DNA from: JAJPJE01 sp963724985
Lineage (GTDB): Bacteria > Acidobacteriota > Terriglobia > Terriglobales > Acidobacteriaceae
NCBI GenBank assembly: GCA_963724985.1
Contig: CAVRWV010000008.1
Span: forward strand, 186,001 to 250,000
Length of the DNA: 64,000 bases
Direction of reading: 5' to 3'
The translations under genes and the position numbers were made by a program. Below the pieces are notes generated by a model that saw nothing but the letters and a program-made list of their open reading frames with translations, was not told the DNA's origin and did not search any database. The number at the start of each line of letters is the position of its first letter. Position 1 is the stretch's first letter. Shown here one piece after another: positions 24,942 through 32,516 of the stretch.

Positions 24942-25598
24942 ATGGCCACTCCTAAGACTTTGATGTTCGATCCTGCTGGCTTTCTACGAGAGTCCGGCGT
25001 TGGACGAAAAATCGTCGAATTCAGGAACAAGCAGACCGTTTTCTCGCAGGGAGATCTAGCCGATTGCGTCTTCTACATCCAAAAGGGCAGAGTCAGGCTC
25101 AGCGTACTTTCAGCGCGGGGCAAAGAGGCGACCTTGGCATTGCTCAATCCCGGCGAATTCCTCGGTGAGGATGCGATTCCAGCCCCCAGTACGCTCAGGG
25201 TAGCAACGGCGACCACGATAACTCCGTGCACGCTCCTCAAGATCGGAAGAAAAGAGATGGTTCGTGTCATCCACGAGGAGCACGCATTCTCAGATGTTTT
25301 TGTCAGCTTCCTGCTTGCACGGACGACGCGGATTCAGGAAGATCTGGTGGATCAACTCTTCAATTCCAGCGAAAAAAGACTCGCTCGGATTCTTCTGCTG
25401 CTTGCTCAGTTTGGTAAGGCCGGTAAACCGACAACTACTATTCCTAAGATTAGTCAGGAAGCGCTGGCCGAAATGATCGGTACAACGCGGTCGCGCGTCA
25501 GCTTGTTTATGAACCGCTTTCGCAAACTCGGATTCATTCAGTACAACGGTGACATCCAGGTGCACCCTTCTCTGTTGAACATCATTCTCCATGACTAG
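24942..25598 (+). CDS. Crp/Fnr family transcriptional regulator, copy 2
   Basis: 218 residues from ATG 24942, protein identical to that at 14975-15631 (beta-roll ligand domain, then winged helix with TTRSRVSLFMNRFRKLGF). DNA identity begins abruptly at about the ATG and ends at the stop; both flanks are diverged. This is the signature of recent gene conversion or precise duplication. The regulator probably binds the 16-bp palindrome family of this window, which is an inference from co-location. Confidence 0.9.
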   Translation: MATPKTLMFDPAGFLRESGVGRKIVEFRNKQTVFSQGDLADCVFYIQKGRVRLSVLSARGKEATLALLNPGEFLGEDAIPAPSTLRVATATTITPCTLLKIGRKEMVRVIHEEHAFSDVFVSFLLARTTRIQEDLVDQLFNSSEKRLARILLLLAQFGKAGKPTTTIPKISQEALAEMIGTTRSRVSLFMNRFRKLGFIQYNGDIQVHPSLLNIILHD

Positions 25599-25751
25599 AA
25601 CCTGAGGCTGTTCAAAACTAGAGCAGCGGGTGCGCTTCTTGTGAGTCTTCGGTGCGAAGAGTCAAAGGGACCGCGGAGAGAAGCAGAGGATTTATGTGAA
25701 GAAGCCCTAAGGTGCAATTTCTTGTACCCTCGATAGCAGGAAGTATTTGGT

Positions 25752-26063
25752 TCACAATGGAGGGCGTTTTGTTATGGCCTCCCCACAGCACCAACGAGAA
25801 GTGTCCGCTGGGCGCCAGTCGGTGAGGTCTGGAGCATTTCTAGCCATGTCGTCATACGTAACACGAACTCCCTCAGGACTCTCGGCGCTGTCCAGATATA
25901 CCCCCGTCGTCAGCATTCCGCTGTGAACCGCCAACAACCAACCGGAATCGGTCTGGTAATCTTCTATCCCTTCGCCTATCGGAGGATGTGTACGACGGAG
26001 CACTTCCTTACCGCGATCCAGGCGCGCAAGAAGGTCCCGAATTCTGGAATAGATCGACTGCAT
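25752..26063 (-). CDS. Small hypothetical protein
   Basis: 103 residues (MQSIYSRIRDLLARLDRGKE ..., then DSGWLLAVHSGMLTTGVYLD and VRVTYDDMARNAPDLTDWRP). The composition looks coding, but no ribosome binding site or family is evident. Confidence 0.42.
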   Translation of the reverse strand: MQSIYSRIRDLLARLDRGKEVLRRTHPPIGEGIEDYQTDSGWLLAVHSGMLTTGVYLDSAESPEGVRVTYDDMARNAPDLTDWRPADTSRWCCGEAITKRPPL

Positions 26064-26264
26064 AATTACTCTGTGTGGAAATGTCTAAAGACAATCGGGG
26101 TCGGCAAGCTGGACCAACAGTTCCTACGGCTTTCTCTCACACCGTGAATCTCTTCGTGAGTACTGGGTTCCTCTGCCGTACCACTATCCAGCCGGTTCAG
26201 AGAAGACAACACTTTTAGGTCCGACGCTCAACCATATCTTGAGTTCACAATCACCGCCGAACCC

Positions 26265-26981
26265 TTAAGCCGCCACAAACTGCTCCAGCGCAGCCTTATT
26301 GTGGATGATCAATGTGGAGTCCTTGACTTCGACGATCTGCCTTCTCCGAAATTCCGAAAGTTGACGAGTTATCGACTCCCGGCTGCTGCCAATCATTTGG
26401 GAAATCTCTTCGTGGGTCAGCGCGAACTTCGTGCGAACCACTCCGTTGGTGATCAGTCCCTCAATTGACGACGTCAACAAGAATTTCGCGAGCCTCTCCG
26501 ACATCGAGTGCGTCAGCCCGACGGAGCGGATGACCTCGCATTCGCCCTGATAATCACGATTGACGTGCTTGGCCGCGTGCAAACACGCATCACCATATTT
26601 CTTGAGAAAGGAGAGGAAGTCTGTTCGTCTCACAAAATTTACCCAGCATGGCTGCATTGTCTCCGCGGTTAACTCATACGGCCTGGCCGTAATGGTTGAG
26701 TGCAAACCGAGAACTTCTCCGGCTTCTGCAATCCGCAAGACAAGAGTTTTCCCTGTTCGAGACGACGTCGAAAGCTTAGCCTGCCCTTGGCACAGCATGA
26801 AGATGCCACACGGGTCGTATCCCTCGAGGAAAATCACAGCGTGTGCGGGATAGGCAGCCGGGTGTTTTATTCGGTTGAAGCCTTCCAGAGATTCTCTGGG
26901 GAGGCTGGAGAAGAAATTCTCAGAACGTAAGTGACAAGTCAGGCAGCTCTTAACGCAGGACAAACTATCAAGATAATTCAT
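26265..26981 (-). CDS. Crp/Fnr family regulator with N-terminal Cys cluster
   Basis: 238 residues. It starts with a cysteine group (SCVKSCLTCHLRSENFF), followed by the cNMP-like beta-roll (AVIFLEGYDPCGIFMLCQGQ, AEAGEVLGLHSTI) and a winged helix (LTHEEISQMIGSSRESITRQ). The C-x3-C-x2-C spacing is similar to, but not the same as, FNR; with a further Cys in the body it could hold an iron-sulphur cluster. Site 10 in its own promoter suggests autoregulation or cross-regulation. Confidence 0.85.
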   Translation of the reverse strand: MNYLDSLSCVKSCLTCHLRSENFFSSLPRESLEGFNRIKHPAAYPAHAVIFLEGYDPCGIFMLCQGQAKLSTSSRTGKTLVLRIAEAGEVLGLHSTITARPYELTAETMQPCWVNFVRRTDFLSFLKKYGDACLHAAKHVNRDYQGECEVIRSVGLTHSMSERLAKFLLTSSIEGLITNGVVRTKFALTHEEISQMIGSSRESITRQLSEFRRRQIVEVKDSTLIIHNKAALEQFVAA

Positions 26982-27061
26982 GGCGTTCTCATCTAGAGAG
27001 CCCTTGCGCGCTCCTGGATTCGCTGCGATCCGAATGGTAAAAACCCCGCCGTAATAGTCAA

Positions 27062-27105
27062 ATGCTATGACGACAAACCATAGCTTAGCTGTTCAAGATT
27101 GCTCA
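27062..27105 (-). promoter_or_regulatory. Crp/Fnr-type palindrome with -10 (site 10)
   Basis: Minus strand TGAGCAATCTTGAACA (27105-27090) and TAGCAT (27067-27062), spacing 23. It drives the Crp/Fnr gene starting at 26981. Confidence 0.65.
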
Positions 27106-27235
27106 CCATTCCAGAATGATTTGCCATCAAATGCCAGAGGACAGCTCATCCCTATGCGCTCCTCTGTGATCTGTTTGGGCGCACCGTGGCACTGCTCGCG
27201 AAGCGCCTCAGGCGTCCGGCGTCGATTCTGTTGGT

Positions 27236-27340
27236 TTGACAACAAGGCCAGTTGAGCCTACGGTTAAAGTGAGTGAGTTTCCTCTCCTCTTTCAGACTCT
27301 CTGAACTAAGTCAGTCCCTCTGAAGTCTCCTTCCTTAGCC
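27236..27340 (+). promoter_or_regulatory. Promoter plus conserved leader, copy C
   Basis: TTGACA (27236-27241), 17-base spacer, TACGGT (27259-27264), then the leader with TCAGA-CTC-TCTGA and CTAAG ... CTTAG. It drives the gene at 27385. Together with site 10 it accounts for the gap 26982-27384. Confidence 0.65.
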
Positions 27341-27384
27341 AAGATCTAACCGCCTCAAAGTTCCTGAGGAATGGGAGTCCACAA

Positions 27385-27732
27385 ATGAACTGCCTGATGT
27401 GTAAAGACCTGATGCGTGTCCTGGAATCAGCCAGTACAGATTACAAGTTAGCTCGTTTAGCCCCGTTCTTTCTGGTGAGCACGGAAATTGCCGCAAAGGG
27501 ACTGGTAGACATGGAGCGCGCCAAAATCGCAATGAGCGAACACCTGTTGTATTGCGAGTCAGTCGACCTTGCTGTGGCCCGCAGCTTTCTGTCCACCCGA
27601 AACGCAGTGCCGGCAGCCGCATCGAACTGGAGACCGGGATCACCCGAGCGTCGCGATTTGCAGAGACAGCCGTTCACGGAACTGAAACGGTTTGCCTCAG
27701 GACGTGCTGCGCGACCGTTCAATTTGTGCTGA
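27385..27732 (+). CDS. Small Cys-containing hypothetical protein
   Basis: 115 residues. The N-terminal about 60 residues are helical with a CLMC pair (MNCLMCKDLMRVLESAS, then AAKGLVDMERAKIAMSEHLL and a third Cys), suggesting a small metal-binding or redox helical domain. The C-terminal part is Arg/Pro-rich and less conserved-looking. Driven by promoter/leader copy C. No named family. Confidence 0.55.
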   Translation: MNCLMCKDLMRVLESASTDYKLARLAPFFLVSTEIAAKGLVDMERAKIAMSEHLLYCESVDLAVARSFLSTRNAVPAAASNWRPGSPERRDLQRQPFTELKRFASGRAARPFNLC

Positions 27733-27865
27733 GTTTGAAGCTGCCGGTGAGAACTCGACGCCAAGCTGCGATCGAGTTCCGCTAAGAGTTGACTTGGACA
27801 ACCCGTGTCAGTGTGTGGCATCTACCGAACAGAATAGCTGACAATGCTTTTCTGGGAGAGGCCTA

Positions 27866-28024
27866 ATGTCTCAAGACGAACAAAAGACCTGTGCACACAT
27901 ACCATGCCGCTGTGTAGTTCCAGCGGATCAGAAATATTGCAGTGATGCTTGCCGAGAGGCCGGAGCTCAGGAGGTTGAGATTGCGTGTGAGTGCGATCAC
28001 CCCGCGTGCCCGCTTGCGGCGTGA
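27866..28024 (+). CDS. Metallothionein family protein
   Basis: 52 residues read from the DNA, too short for most gene callers. Nine cysteines and three histidines in metallothionein spacing: CAHIPCRCVV, then YCSDAC, then CECDHPACPL. This fits bacterial SmtA/BmtA-type metallothioneins that bind zinc, cadmium or copper in the cytoplasm. Ribosome binding site GGGAGAGG lies before ATG 27866. Confidence 0.8.
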   Translation: MSQDEQKTCAHIPCRCVVPADQKYCSDACREAGAQEVEIACECDHPACPLAA

Positions 28025-28113
28025 ATATTCAAGCCAAAAGTCTGCTCCCGTCGGCCCAGGATCGGAGTCCCGAGTTCATCAACCTCCGCAAGCGGTAATC
28101 TCTGGAGAAAGTT

Positions 28114-28323
28114 ATGCAACCTAACGCCGTTAAGCTGCCGGTAATAGCGTCAGTGCCGTTGGACTGTACCTTCTGGCCCGAAGATGATGGCTGGACAGGT
28201 GAGTGTACGGAATTCTCCATCAGGGTTCGCGGTGGCAATTTCGAGGAAGCGAAGAAACATATGGAAGCAGACCTACAGACCTACATCGAATCGACCCTCC
28301 GTCATCGAAGAATCGCCGCTTAA
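28114..28323 (+). CDS. HicB-like antitoxin-fold protein
   Basis: 69 residues with ribosome binding site GGAGAAAG. The partial HicB beta-alpha pattern is visible: CTFWPEDDGWTGECTEFSIR, VRGGNFEEAKKHMEADLQTY. No HicA toxin gene lies beside it and no C-terminal DNA-binding domain is present, so it is a solitary HicB-like protein. Confidence 0.6.
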   Translation: MQPNAVKLPVIASVPLDCTFWPEDDGWTGECTEFSIRVRGGNFEEAKKHMEADLQTYIESTLRHRRIAA

Positions 28324-28725
28324 GGCTTGCCGATCCCGAAGAGTTGTTTGTGAGCTGAAGCAGAATTGCGGATCTCGACTGCCCATGTGCATGACGTCAC
28401 GCCTCTCGCGAAGTGGCCCGAACCACCTTACTTGTCCCCCAAGCTCAAGCATCGATCGCGATGAGGTTCGTTGCGTGGCTGCCCTGTGTTGAGTTTGCAC
28501 GTCTCCCCCGAGCCTGCGCCACAAGTTGGACAGCGGATAGCCAGTACCTGTTTGAGAGTAACTTTGTCAGCTTTCATGGCTGGCCGATACTGCCGCAATC
28601 AAACCAGAAAAGATGGTCAATATTGCACATATGCGCTGAAGGTTTTGTTTCGGTGTGGCAGGAATGGGCGCCGACGCTTCACACGTCAGTTGATTTCTGT
28701 TCCAGATTCCTGAATTTCTCCGGAG
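28324..28725. other. Intergenic, no supported gene
   Basis: About 400 bases between the HicB-like gene and promoter site 11. Several short open frames exist, one Cys-rich on the plus strand near 28576, but none has a ribosome binding site or a recognisable family. Confidence 0.4.
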
Positions 28726-28769
28726 TGGTCAATCTTGAGCAGACGTGAGTCCCGGCTGCTTGGCATTCT
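28726..28769 (+). promoter_or_regulatory. Crp/Fnr-type palindrome with -10 (site 11)
   Basis: TGGTCAATCTTGAGCA (28726-28741) and CATTCT (28764-28769), spacing 23. The bases between and after the site are shared with site 17, so this is a duplicated promoter cassette. Confidence 0.65.
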
Positions 28770-28816
28770 ATCTCCCAGTGAAGGTCTGTCTCCCGACAGC
28801 CCGGGAGCACTCAAAA

Positions 28817-28972
28817 ATGCTGATGCTACAGGAACTCAAAACCCGAATCCTAAACATTCGATATGTGCTCAAACACCCCAGTCTCAGCGAAGTGCAAAGG
28901 GCTCGATTTCTAAACTTACTTGGATCCGCAGAAACTGAATTGCTGGGAATTTATGAGTCGGGTCATCTGTGA
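28817..28972 (+). CDS. Small protein of the TRILNIRYVLK family, copy 1
   Basis: 51 residues from ATG 28817 (MLMLQELKTRILNIRYVLKH ... LLGSAETELLGIYESG). Two helices joined by a short loop. The same core, TRILNIRYVLK ... RFLxLLGxAETELL, recurs at 32517-32777, and a broken copy lies at 29910-30109. All three sit behind the same promoter type. No known family; a small helical regulator or protein partner is possible. Confidence 0.6.
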   Translation: MLMLQELKTRILNIRYVLKHPSLSEVQRARFLNLLGSAETELLGIYESGHL

Positions 28973-28998
28973 AATTCTGTTCATGGAAGTGCGCACGA

Positions 28999-29042
28999 TG
29001 ATCAATATTGAACAGACGTAAGCAGCAAACGTTTGCCATTCT
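28999..29042 (+). promoter_or_regulatory. Crp/Fnr-type palindrome with -10 (site 12)
   Basis: TGATCAATATTGAACA (28999-29014) and CATTCT (29037-29042), spacing 23. A terminator-like hairpin follows within 75 bases. Confidence 0.65.
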
Positions 29043-29048
29043 ATGTCT

Positions 29049-29120
29049 CGCCTCCCGTTCGTAGCGCGCCACGAATAAGAGAGCGGCTATGTATACCAAC
29101 TTAGCCCCTCTCTTTCCTTC
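29049..29120 (+). ncRNA. Candidate small RNA between site 12 and a hairpin
   Basis: The promoter predicts a start near 29049, and a stem with a pyrimidine-rich tail ends near 29120, giving an RNA of about 70 bases with no complete ORF. The tail is interrupted by Cs, so read-through to the 41-codon frame at 29089 is possible. Confidence 0.4.
29077..29115 (+). terminator. Hairpin with U-rich tail
   Basis: AAGAGAG-C-GGCTA (29077-29089) pairs with TAGCC-C-CTCTCTT (29102-29114), one C-C mismatch, then a T/C-rich run. The loop region (TATACC ... TTAGCCC) resembles the terminators at 29310 and 32821. Confidence 0.5.
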
Positions 29121-29214
29121 CTTTTTCCACGCGAGAATCAATCCGGCGTTGGCAGTCCTCGTAATCTTCGAAATCGCAGTCCTGCTCATGATGCGCGGCT
29201 TCAATAAGAGCTGA
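29089..29214 (+). CDS. Possible 41-aa membrane peptide
   Basis: ATG at 29089 opens MYTNLAPLFPSFF and continues with a hydrophobic span (ALAVLVIFEIAVLLMM). The start codon and its only weak ribosome binding site (GAGAG) are inside the hairpin of 29077-29114, so translation would be blocked unless the stem opens. It may be a real peptide under structural control, or chance. Confidence 0.3.
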   Translation: MYTNLAPLFPSFFHARINPALAVLVIFEIAVLLMMRGFNKS

Positions 29215-29309
29215 CGTATGCGCTAGACGGAGCCAACAGACGACGAAAAAAGCGTCTGCCATGGATTCGGATATATCCACAGCGCTTCTCGTATTACGGG
29301 CAAGTCAGC

Positions 29310-29344
29310 AAAAAGGGGAGCCGGGCTGGTTATACCTAGCTCCC
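29310..29344 (-). terminator. Intrinsic terminator (minus strand)
   Basis: On the minus strand GGGAGC (29344-29339) pairs with GCTCCC (29321-29316), followed by CTTTTTT-type bases to 29310. The sequence is related to the terminator at 32821 (shared GTATA and AGCCCGG loop elements). Confidence 0.6.
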
Positions 29345-29432
29345 TCACGATCTAAGCGCGCAAAACGGGTCAGTTCTGAGGGACGCCCTGTTATTCGAGT
29401 GCTCCAGAGTGCCCGAAGGCAATGGCCTTCAT
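29310..29432 (-). ncRNA. Candidate small RNA from site 13
   Basis: Site 13 predicts a minus-strand start near 29432, and the terminator ends near 29310, so an RNA of about 120 bases is expected. The only ORF inside is 15 codons long. Promoter and terminator match those of the protein-coding cassette at 32401-32854, so it may be that cassette with its gene lost, or a true sRNA. Confidence 0.45.
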
Positions 29433-29438
29433 CGACAT

Positions 29439-29481
29439 AGAATGCCAAACGGTGGTACTCACGTCTGTTCTCTATTGATCA
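29439..29481 (-). promoter_or_regulatory. Crp/Fnr-type palindrome with -10 (site 13)
   Basis: Minus strand TGATCAATAGAGAACA (29481-29466) and CATTCT (29444-29439), spacing 22. Confidence 0.65.
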
Positions 29482-29510
29482 CTTCAAACAATTTCGGAGA
29501 CGGCACTTTG

Positions 29511-29744
29511 TTAAGCCGCCGCCCATTTTCTTTTTGGGGGTTGCAATAGCGTAGCAGGGAGTTGAAGTACGCGAGTGTCTCCGTCAACCTGCTTCACGCG
29601 GATTCCTATTCCAGCGCCTTCAGCAAACGGGTCAGATAGCACCTCAAACTTTTCGCCGTAAATGTTGATTTTCTCGCCAGGCGCGTAACCCATTCCCTTA
29701 ATTCTGTTACAGGCTTCTGGAGTTTGGGAGATTTCCACCGTCAT
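29511..29744 (-). CDS. Small beta-rich protein, FeoA-like in outline
   Basis: 77 residues. The middle (CNRIKGMGYAPGEKINIYGE, then FEVLSDPF and GIGIRVKQV) has the glycine-turn, beta-barrel look of FeoA/SH3-like domains, but no FeoB or iron gene is nearby. Read from site 14, about 125 bases upstream. The function is a guess. Confidence 0.5.
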   Translation of the reverse strand: MTVEISQTPEACNRIKGMGYAPGEKINIYGEKFEVLSDPFAEGAGIGIRVKQVDGDTRVLQLPATLLQPPKRKWAAA

Positions 29745-29868
29745 ATATGTTGCCGTCCTTAAACAACATTGGAACTGTCGCTAATAAATGGAGTGAACCG
29801 GATACTGGCGGACCGCGTGGGGTGTTTGCTTATACCCGGCTTGAAAGCGTGGTCAGTACTTCAGGAAT

Positions 29869-29912
29869 AGGATGGCAGACGTTTGCTGTTTACGTCTGAT
29901 CACTATTGCTCA
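29869..29912 (-). promoter_or_regulatory. Crp/Fnr-type palindrome with -10 (site 14)
   Basis: Minus strand TGAGCAATAGTGATCA (29912-29897) and CATCCT (29874-29869), spacing 23. It drives the gene starting at 29744. Confidence 0.6.
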
Positions 29913-30109
29913 TCGTGCCGATGCCGCCGCCGTTGCGCGCTGGACAGAACTTCCCCACAGAGAACCCGACTCATAAACCTTCATCAATTCACTTTCAGCG
30001 TCCTCAAGGAGGACTAGGAGTTTTCCTCTTTGCCCTTCGTAACGCCCAGCTGTTTGAGCAGGTAGTTAATGTTGAGGATTCTAGTTTCCACTTTGTGCGA
30101 AATCAGCAT
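29910..30109 (-). pseudogene. Frameshifted copy of the TRILNIRYVLK family
   Basis: From ATG 30109 the frame reads MLISHKVETRILNINYLLKQ and stops at 30014. In a shifted frame the rest of the family follows (LLEDAESELMKVYESGSLWG). The parts align with copies at 28817 and 32517, so this is a decayed third member, still preceded by site 15. Confidence 0.65.
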
Positions 30110-30150
30110 TCGTGTGCTTCCGGCTGTCGGGAGACAGACCTTCCATGGGA

Positions 30151-30194
30151 GACATGATGCAAGCAGCAACTCACAGTCTGTTCAATATTGAACA
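30151..30194 (-). promoter_or_regulatory. Perfect palindrome (site 15)
   Basis: TGTTCAATATTGAACA (30179-30194) is perfectly palindromic. Leftward, CATGTC (30156-30151) is a weak -10 at spacing 23, feeding the decayed gene. Rightward, a small gene starts at 30244, so it might act both ways. Confidence 0.55.
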
Positions 30195-30243
30195 ACGCAG
30201 ATTCCCCAATCGGCCTAATGTGTAGTTTGGGGGATTTAAAGTC

Positions 30244-30426
30244 ATGGGTGATCCCGAAGAGAGCACGGCAGTAAAGATTCTGCGACTCGAAATGCAACGG
30301 TCTACCCTTACGAATTGGCTAGCCGGGCCGAATGTGACGGAACGGAGCAGGGCAATACTACAAATACTCCTGCGAAAAGGGGACGACGAGCTGTCCCAGA
30401 CCTGGACAAAAGAGAAGGGCAGTTAG
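30244..30426 (+). CDS. Small hypothetical protein
   Basis: 60 mostly helical, charged residues (STAVKILRLEMQRSTLTNWL, ERSRAILQILLRKGDDELSQ). No family recognised; it lies 50 bases right of site 15. Confidence 0.45.
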   Translation: MGDPEESTAVKILRLEMQRSTLTNWLAGPNVTERSRAILQILLRKGDDELSQTWTKEKGS

Positions 30427-30938
30427 GCGGCCATTTGCGTTAGCCGTTGCGAACCCGCAATACGATTCTCCATCTCAAACTGACATTGTGAGTGATATAG
30501 AGATATATCAGCATCTATCTGACCGTGCGGTAAACGTCCTTGATCCACGCAGATGCAATCGCTGCCCACAATGATCTTTATAGCCGCTTGGGAGGTAGGC
30601 CGAATGCTTTCTCCAAACGAGCTATCTCGTGCTGATTGCTCGATTGCCAAATTACTTCGCCGCCGCGAAATGGCTGAGAGTAAGCATTAGACTGTTCTTC
30701 GAGCCCAACGGTAGGTCAACAAGGTCAACACTCTATCTACGGGATTATCTTTGAGCGCGGTGCCGACGCCTTCAACGCGCTGCGATCCAATTTTCCATCC
30801 GCTCGGCGTCAAGTGCCATTCGGTCCATTCTGTCCTTAGGGCCATCTTTAGGGGCCTCTTCGTGGATCGGCAGAATAAACGAGAGTTACAGGGGATTTCA
30901 ATACTGTCCGAATCGCCGACGGGTGTGTCAAACTACGA
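30427..30938. other. Intergenic, no supported gene
   Basis: About 510 bases. A 75-codon minus-strand frame (30423-30650, TTG start) is possible but has no ribosome binding site or family. No palindromic promoter seen. Confidence 0.4.
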
Positions 30939-31343
30939 TCAGGTTCCTGCGGATGCGGTTAGAGATGAGGGGCCGAGCAATTTTCGCATCGTATCCAACA
31001 AGTCTTCAGGTCGGTATGGCTTAGGAATTATTGGGAACGGGATACCACCGCTTGCTTCGAGTTCGACCAGCAGTTCCACTACACCGGGCCACCCCGTCAT
31101 CAACAATACCTTCAGCCCCATCTTGTCTCGAAATTCTATCGCGGCGTCAAGCCCGCGTGCCCCGGGCATCCGAACGTCCAGCAGGACCAAGTCAGGCTTG
31201 ATAGCGTTGGCAACATGGAAAGCATCGTCGAGCCTAGTAACGTGTACTGCTGTGAATTCGCCGTTCGATTTGCGATTGACGATGTATTCGAGAGTTACGC
31301 CGATAACATCCTCGTCATCGACAACCAGTACGAATTGTCCCAT
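30939..31343 (-). CDS. Single-domain response regulator
   Basis: 134 residues, CheY fold. Acidic pocket VVDDED at residues 7-12, phospho-acceptor Asp in LVLLDVRMPG (about residue 56), Thr in LLMTGW and Lys in IPKPYRP. No output domain, so it would act through a partner protein. No histidine kinase gene is adjacent. It lies just downstream of, and in the same direction as, the Crp/Fnr gene at 31425-32237. Confidence 0.85.
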   Translation of the reverse strand: MGQFVLVVDDEDVIGVTLEYIVNRKSNGEFTAVHVTRLDDAFHVANAIKPDLVLLDVRMPGARGLDAAIEFRDKMGLKVLLMTGWPGVVELLVELEASGGIPFPIIPKPYRPEDLLDTMRKLLGPSSLTASAGT

Positions 31344-31424
31344 TTGTTTTACCGATGAACAGGAATGTACGAAAACGGTGAAGGGGAGTCTATTAGAGGG
31401 GGAGAGTCCGACAAGGCCGGGCCT

Positions 31425-32237
31425 TCACTCCCGGCGTCGTTGAACACTGGGCAGGGGCGGCTTACGGGCGCGTTCTTTGTCCGGTGGACCGCCCGGTCTC
31501 GCAGGTGGTTCGAGAACTCTGTCGGCGCTTCGGTTCGTGGCGTTCGGGATCACCGTTGTTGCGGCGTCATCGTGGAGAACAATGTTAATCAGTGAACTGT
31601 GGACGTGTAAATTGTCTCCCGAGTCGTAATTGATAAAGCCGAGCTTCCTGAATCGATTCATGAAGAAACTGACCCGCGAACGAGTGGTTCCCACCATTTC
31701 AGCCAGAGTCTCCTGATTTAGTTTTGGGACGGTCATTTGCGAGACTCCTTCTTTGCCGAATTGCGCCATCAGCAGAAGTACCCGCGCTAACCGCTTCTCG
31801 CTGGAATTGAAGAGTTGATCGATCAGATCATCTTGGTACCGGATGTTGCGCTTCAGCAGATACTTCACAAACAACGCCGATAATTTGGGTTGCAGACTCA
31901 TGGCAAGCAGTAGTGCCTTCTTCTCGATATGGAGAAGGACACAATCGGTCATTGCGATCGCCGACGACATTCGTAGAAGTTGACCAGCCAGACCGCCTTC
32001 TCCGAAGAAATCTCCTCCGCTCAAAATACCCAGAGTTGCTTCTTTTCCAGCCTCGGACACAACGCTGAGCCGCACCTTGCCCTTTTGAATGATAAACAAT
32101 CCGTCCATAGGATCGCCTTGGGCGAAGATCGTGTCCCTCTTTTGAAAGGACACCATCTCGCGACCCTTCCCAATCGTCGAAAGGAAGGTACGAGGATTAA
32201 AAGCGTCTTTTGGCTTTGCAGTTGTGATGTGGTTCAC
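31425..32237 (-). CDS. Crp/Fnr family transcriptional regulator
   Basis: 270 residues. Beta-roll domain (IFAQGDPMDGLFIIQKGKVR, LSGGDFFGEGGLAG) and winged helix with TTRSRVSFFMNRFRKLGF, almost the same recognition helix as the twin regulators at 14975 and 24942, so they should share a DNA target. A Pro/Arg-rich tail of about 40 residues is extra. Site 16 lies in its promoter. Confidence 0.88.
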   Translation of the reverse strand: MNHITTAKPKDAFNPRTFLSTIGKGREMVSFQKRDTIFAQGDPMDGLFIIQKGKVRLSVVSEAGKEATLGILSGGDFFGEGGLAGQLLRMSSAIAMTDCVLLHIEKKALLLAMSLQPKLSALFVKYLLKRNIRYQDDLIDQLFNSSEKRLARVLLLMAQFGKEGVSQMTVPKLNQETLAEMVGTTRSRVSFFMNRFRKLGFINYDSGDNLHVHSSLINIVLHDDAATTVIPNATNRSADRVLEPPARPGGPPDKERARKPPLPSVQRRRE

Positions 32238-32272
32238 CCAAGGTCGTCCCTCGTGAGGGAACGGCAGTCTCT

Positions 32273-32316
32273 ATTGTGCGAGAAAGAGATGAATCTCCGC
32301 TGGTCAATAGTGCTCA
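32273..32316 (-). promoter_or_regulatory. Crp/Fnr-type palindrome with weak -10 (site 16)
   Basis: Minus strand TGAGCACTATTGACCA (32316-32301) and CACAAT (32278-32273), spacing 23. It drives the Crp/Fnr gene at 32237. Confidence 0.55.
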
Positions 32317-32400
32317 CTAGGGTGTCTTCTTTCTGGGGGGTTGGTCACGGGCGTCGACCCTAGGAACGGCTATTTTGGAGGTGAACTGAGTTGTCAGTAC

Positions 32401-32444
32401 TGATCAATATTGAACAGACGTGAGTACCTGCTGCTTGGCATTCT
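32401..32444 (+). promoter_or_regulatory. Crp/Fnr-type palindrome with -10 (site 17)
   Basis: TGATCAATATTGAACA (32401-32416) and CATTCT (32439-32444), spacing 23. The flanking bases match site 11 over about 75 bases. Confidence 0.7.
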
Positions 32445-32516
32445 ATCCCCCAATGAAGGTCTGTCTCGCGACAGCCAGGGCATGTTGCTTAATGCATCAG
32501 CCCATGGAGTAACTGA

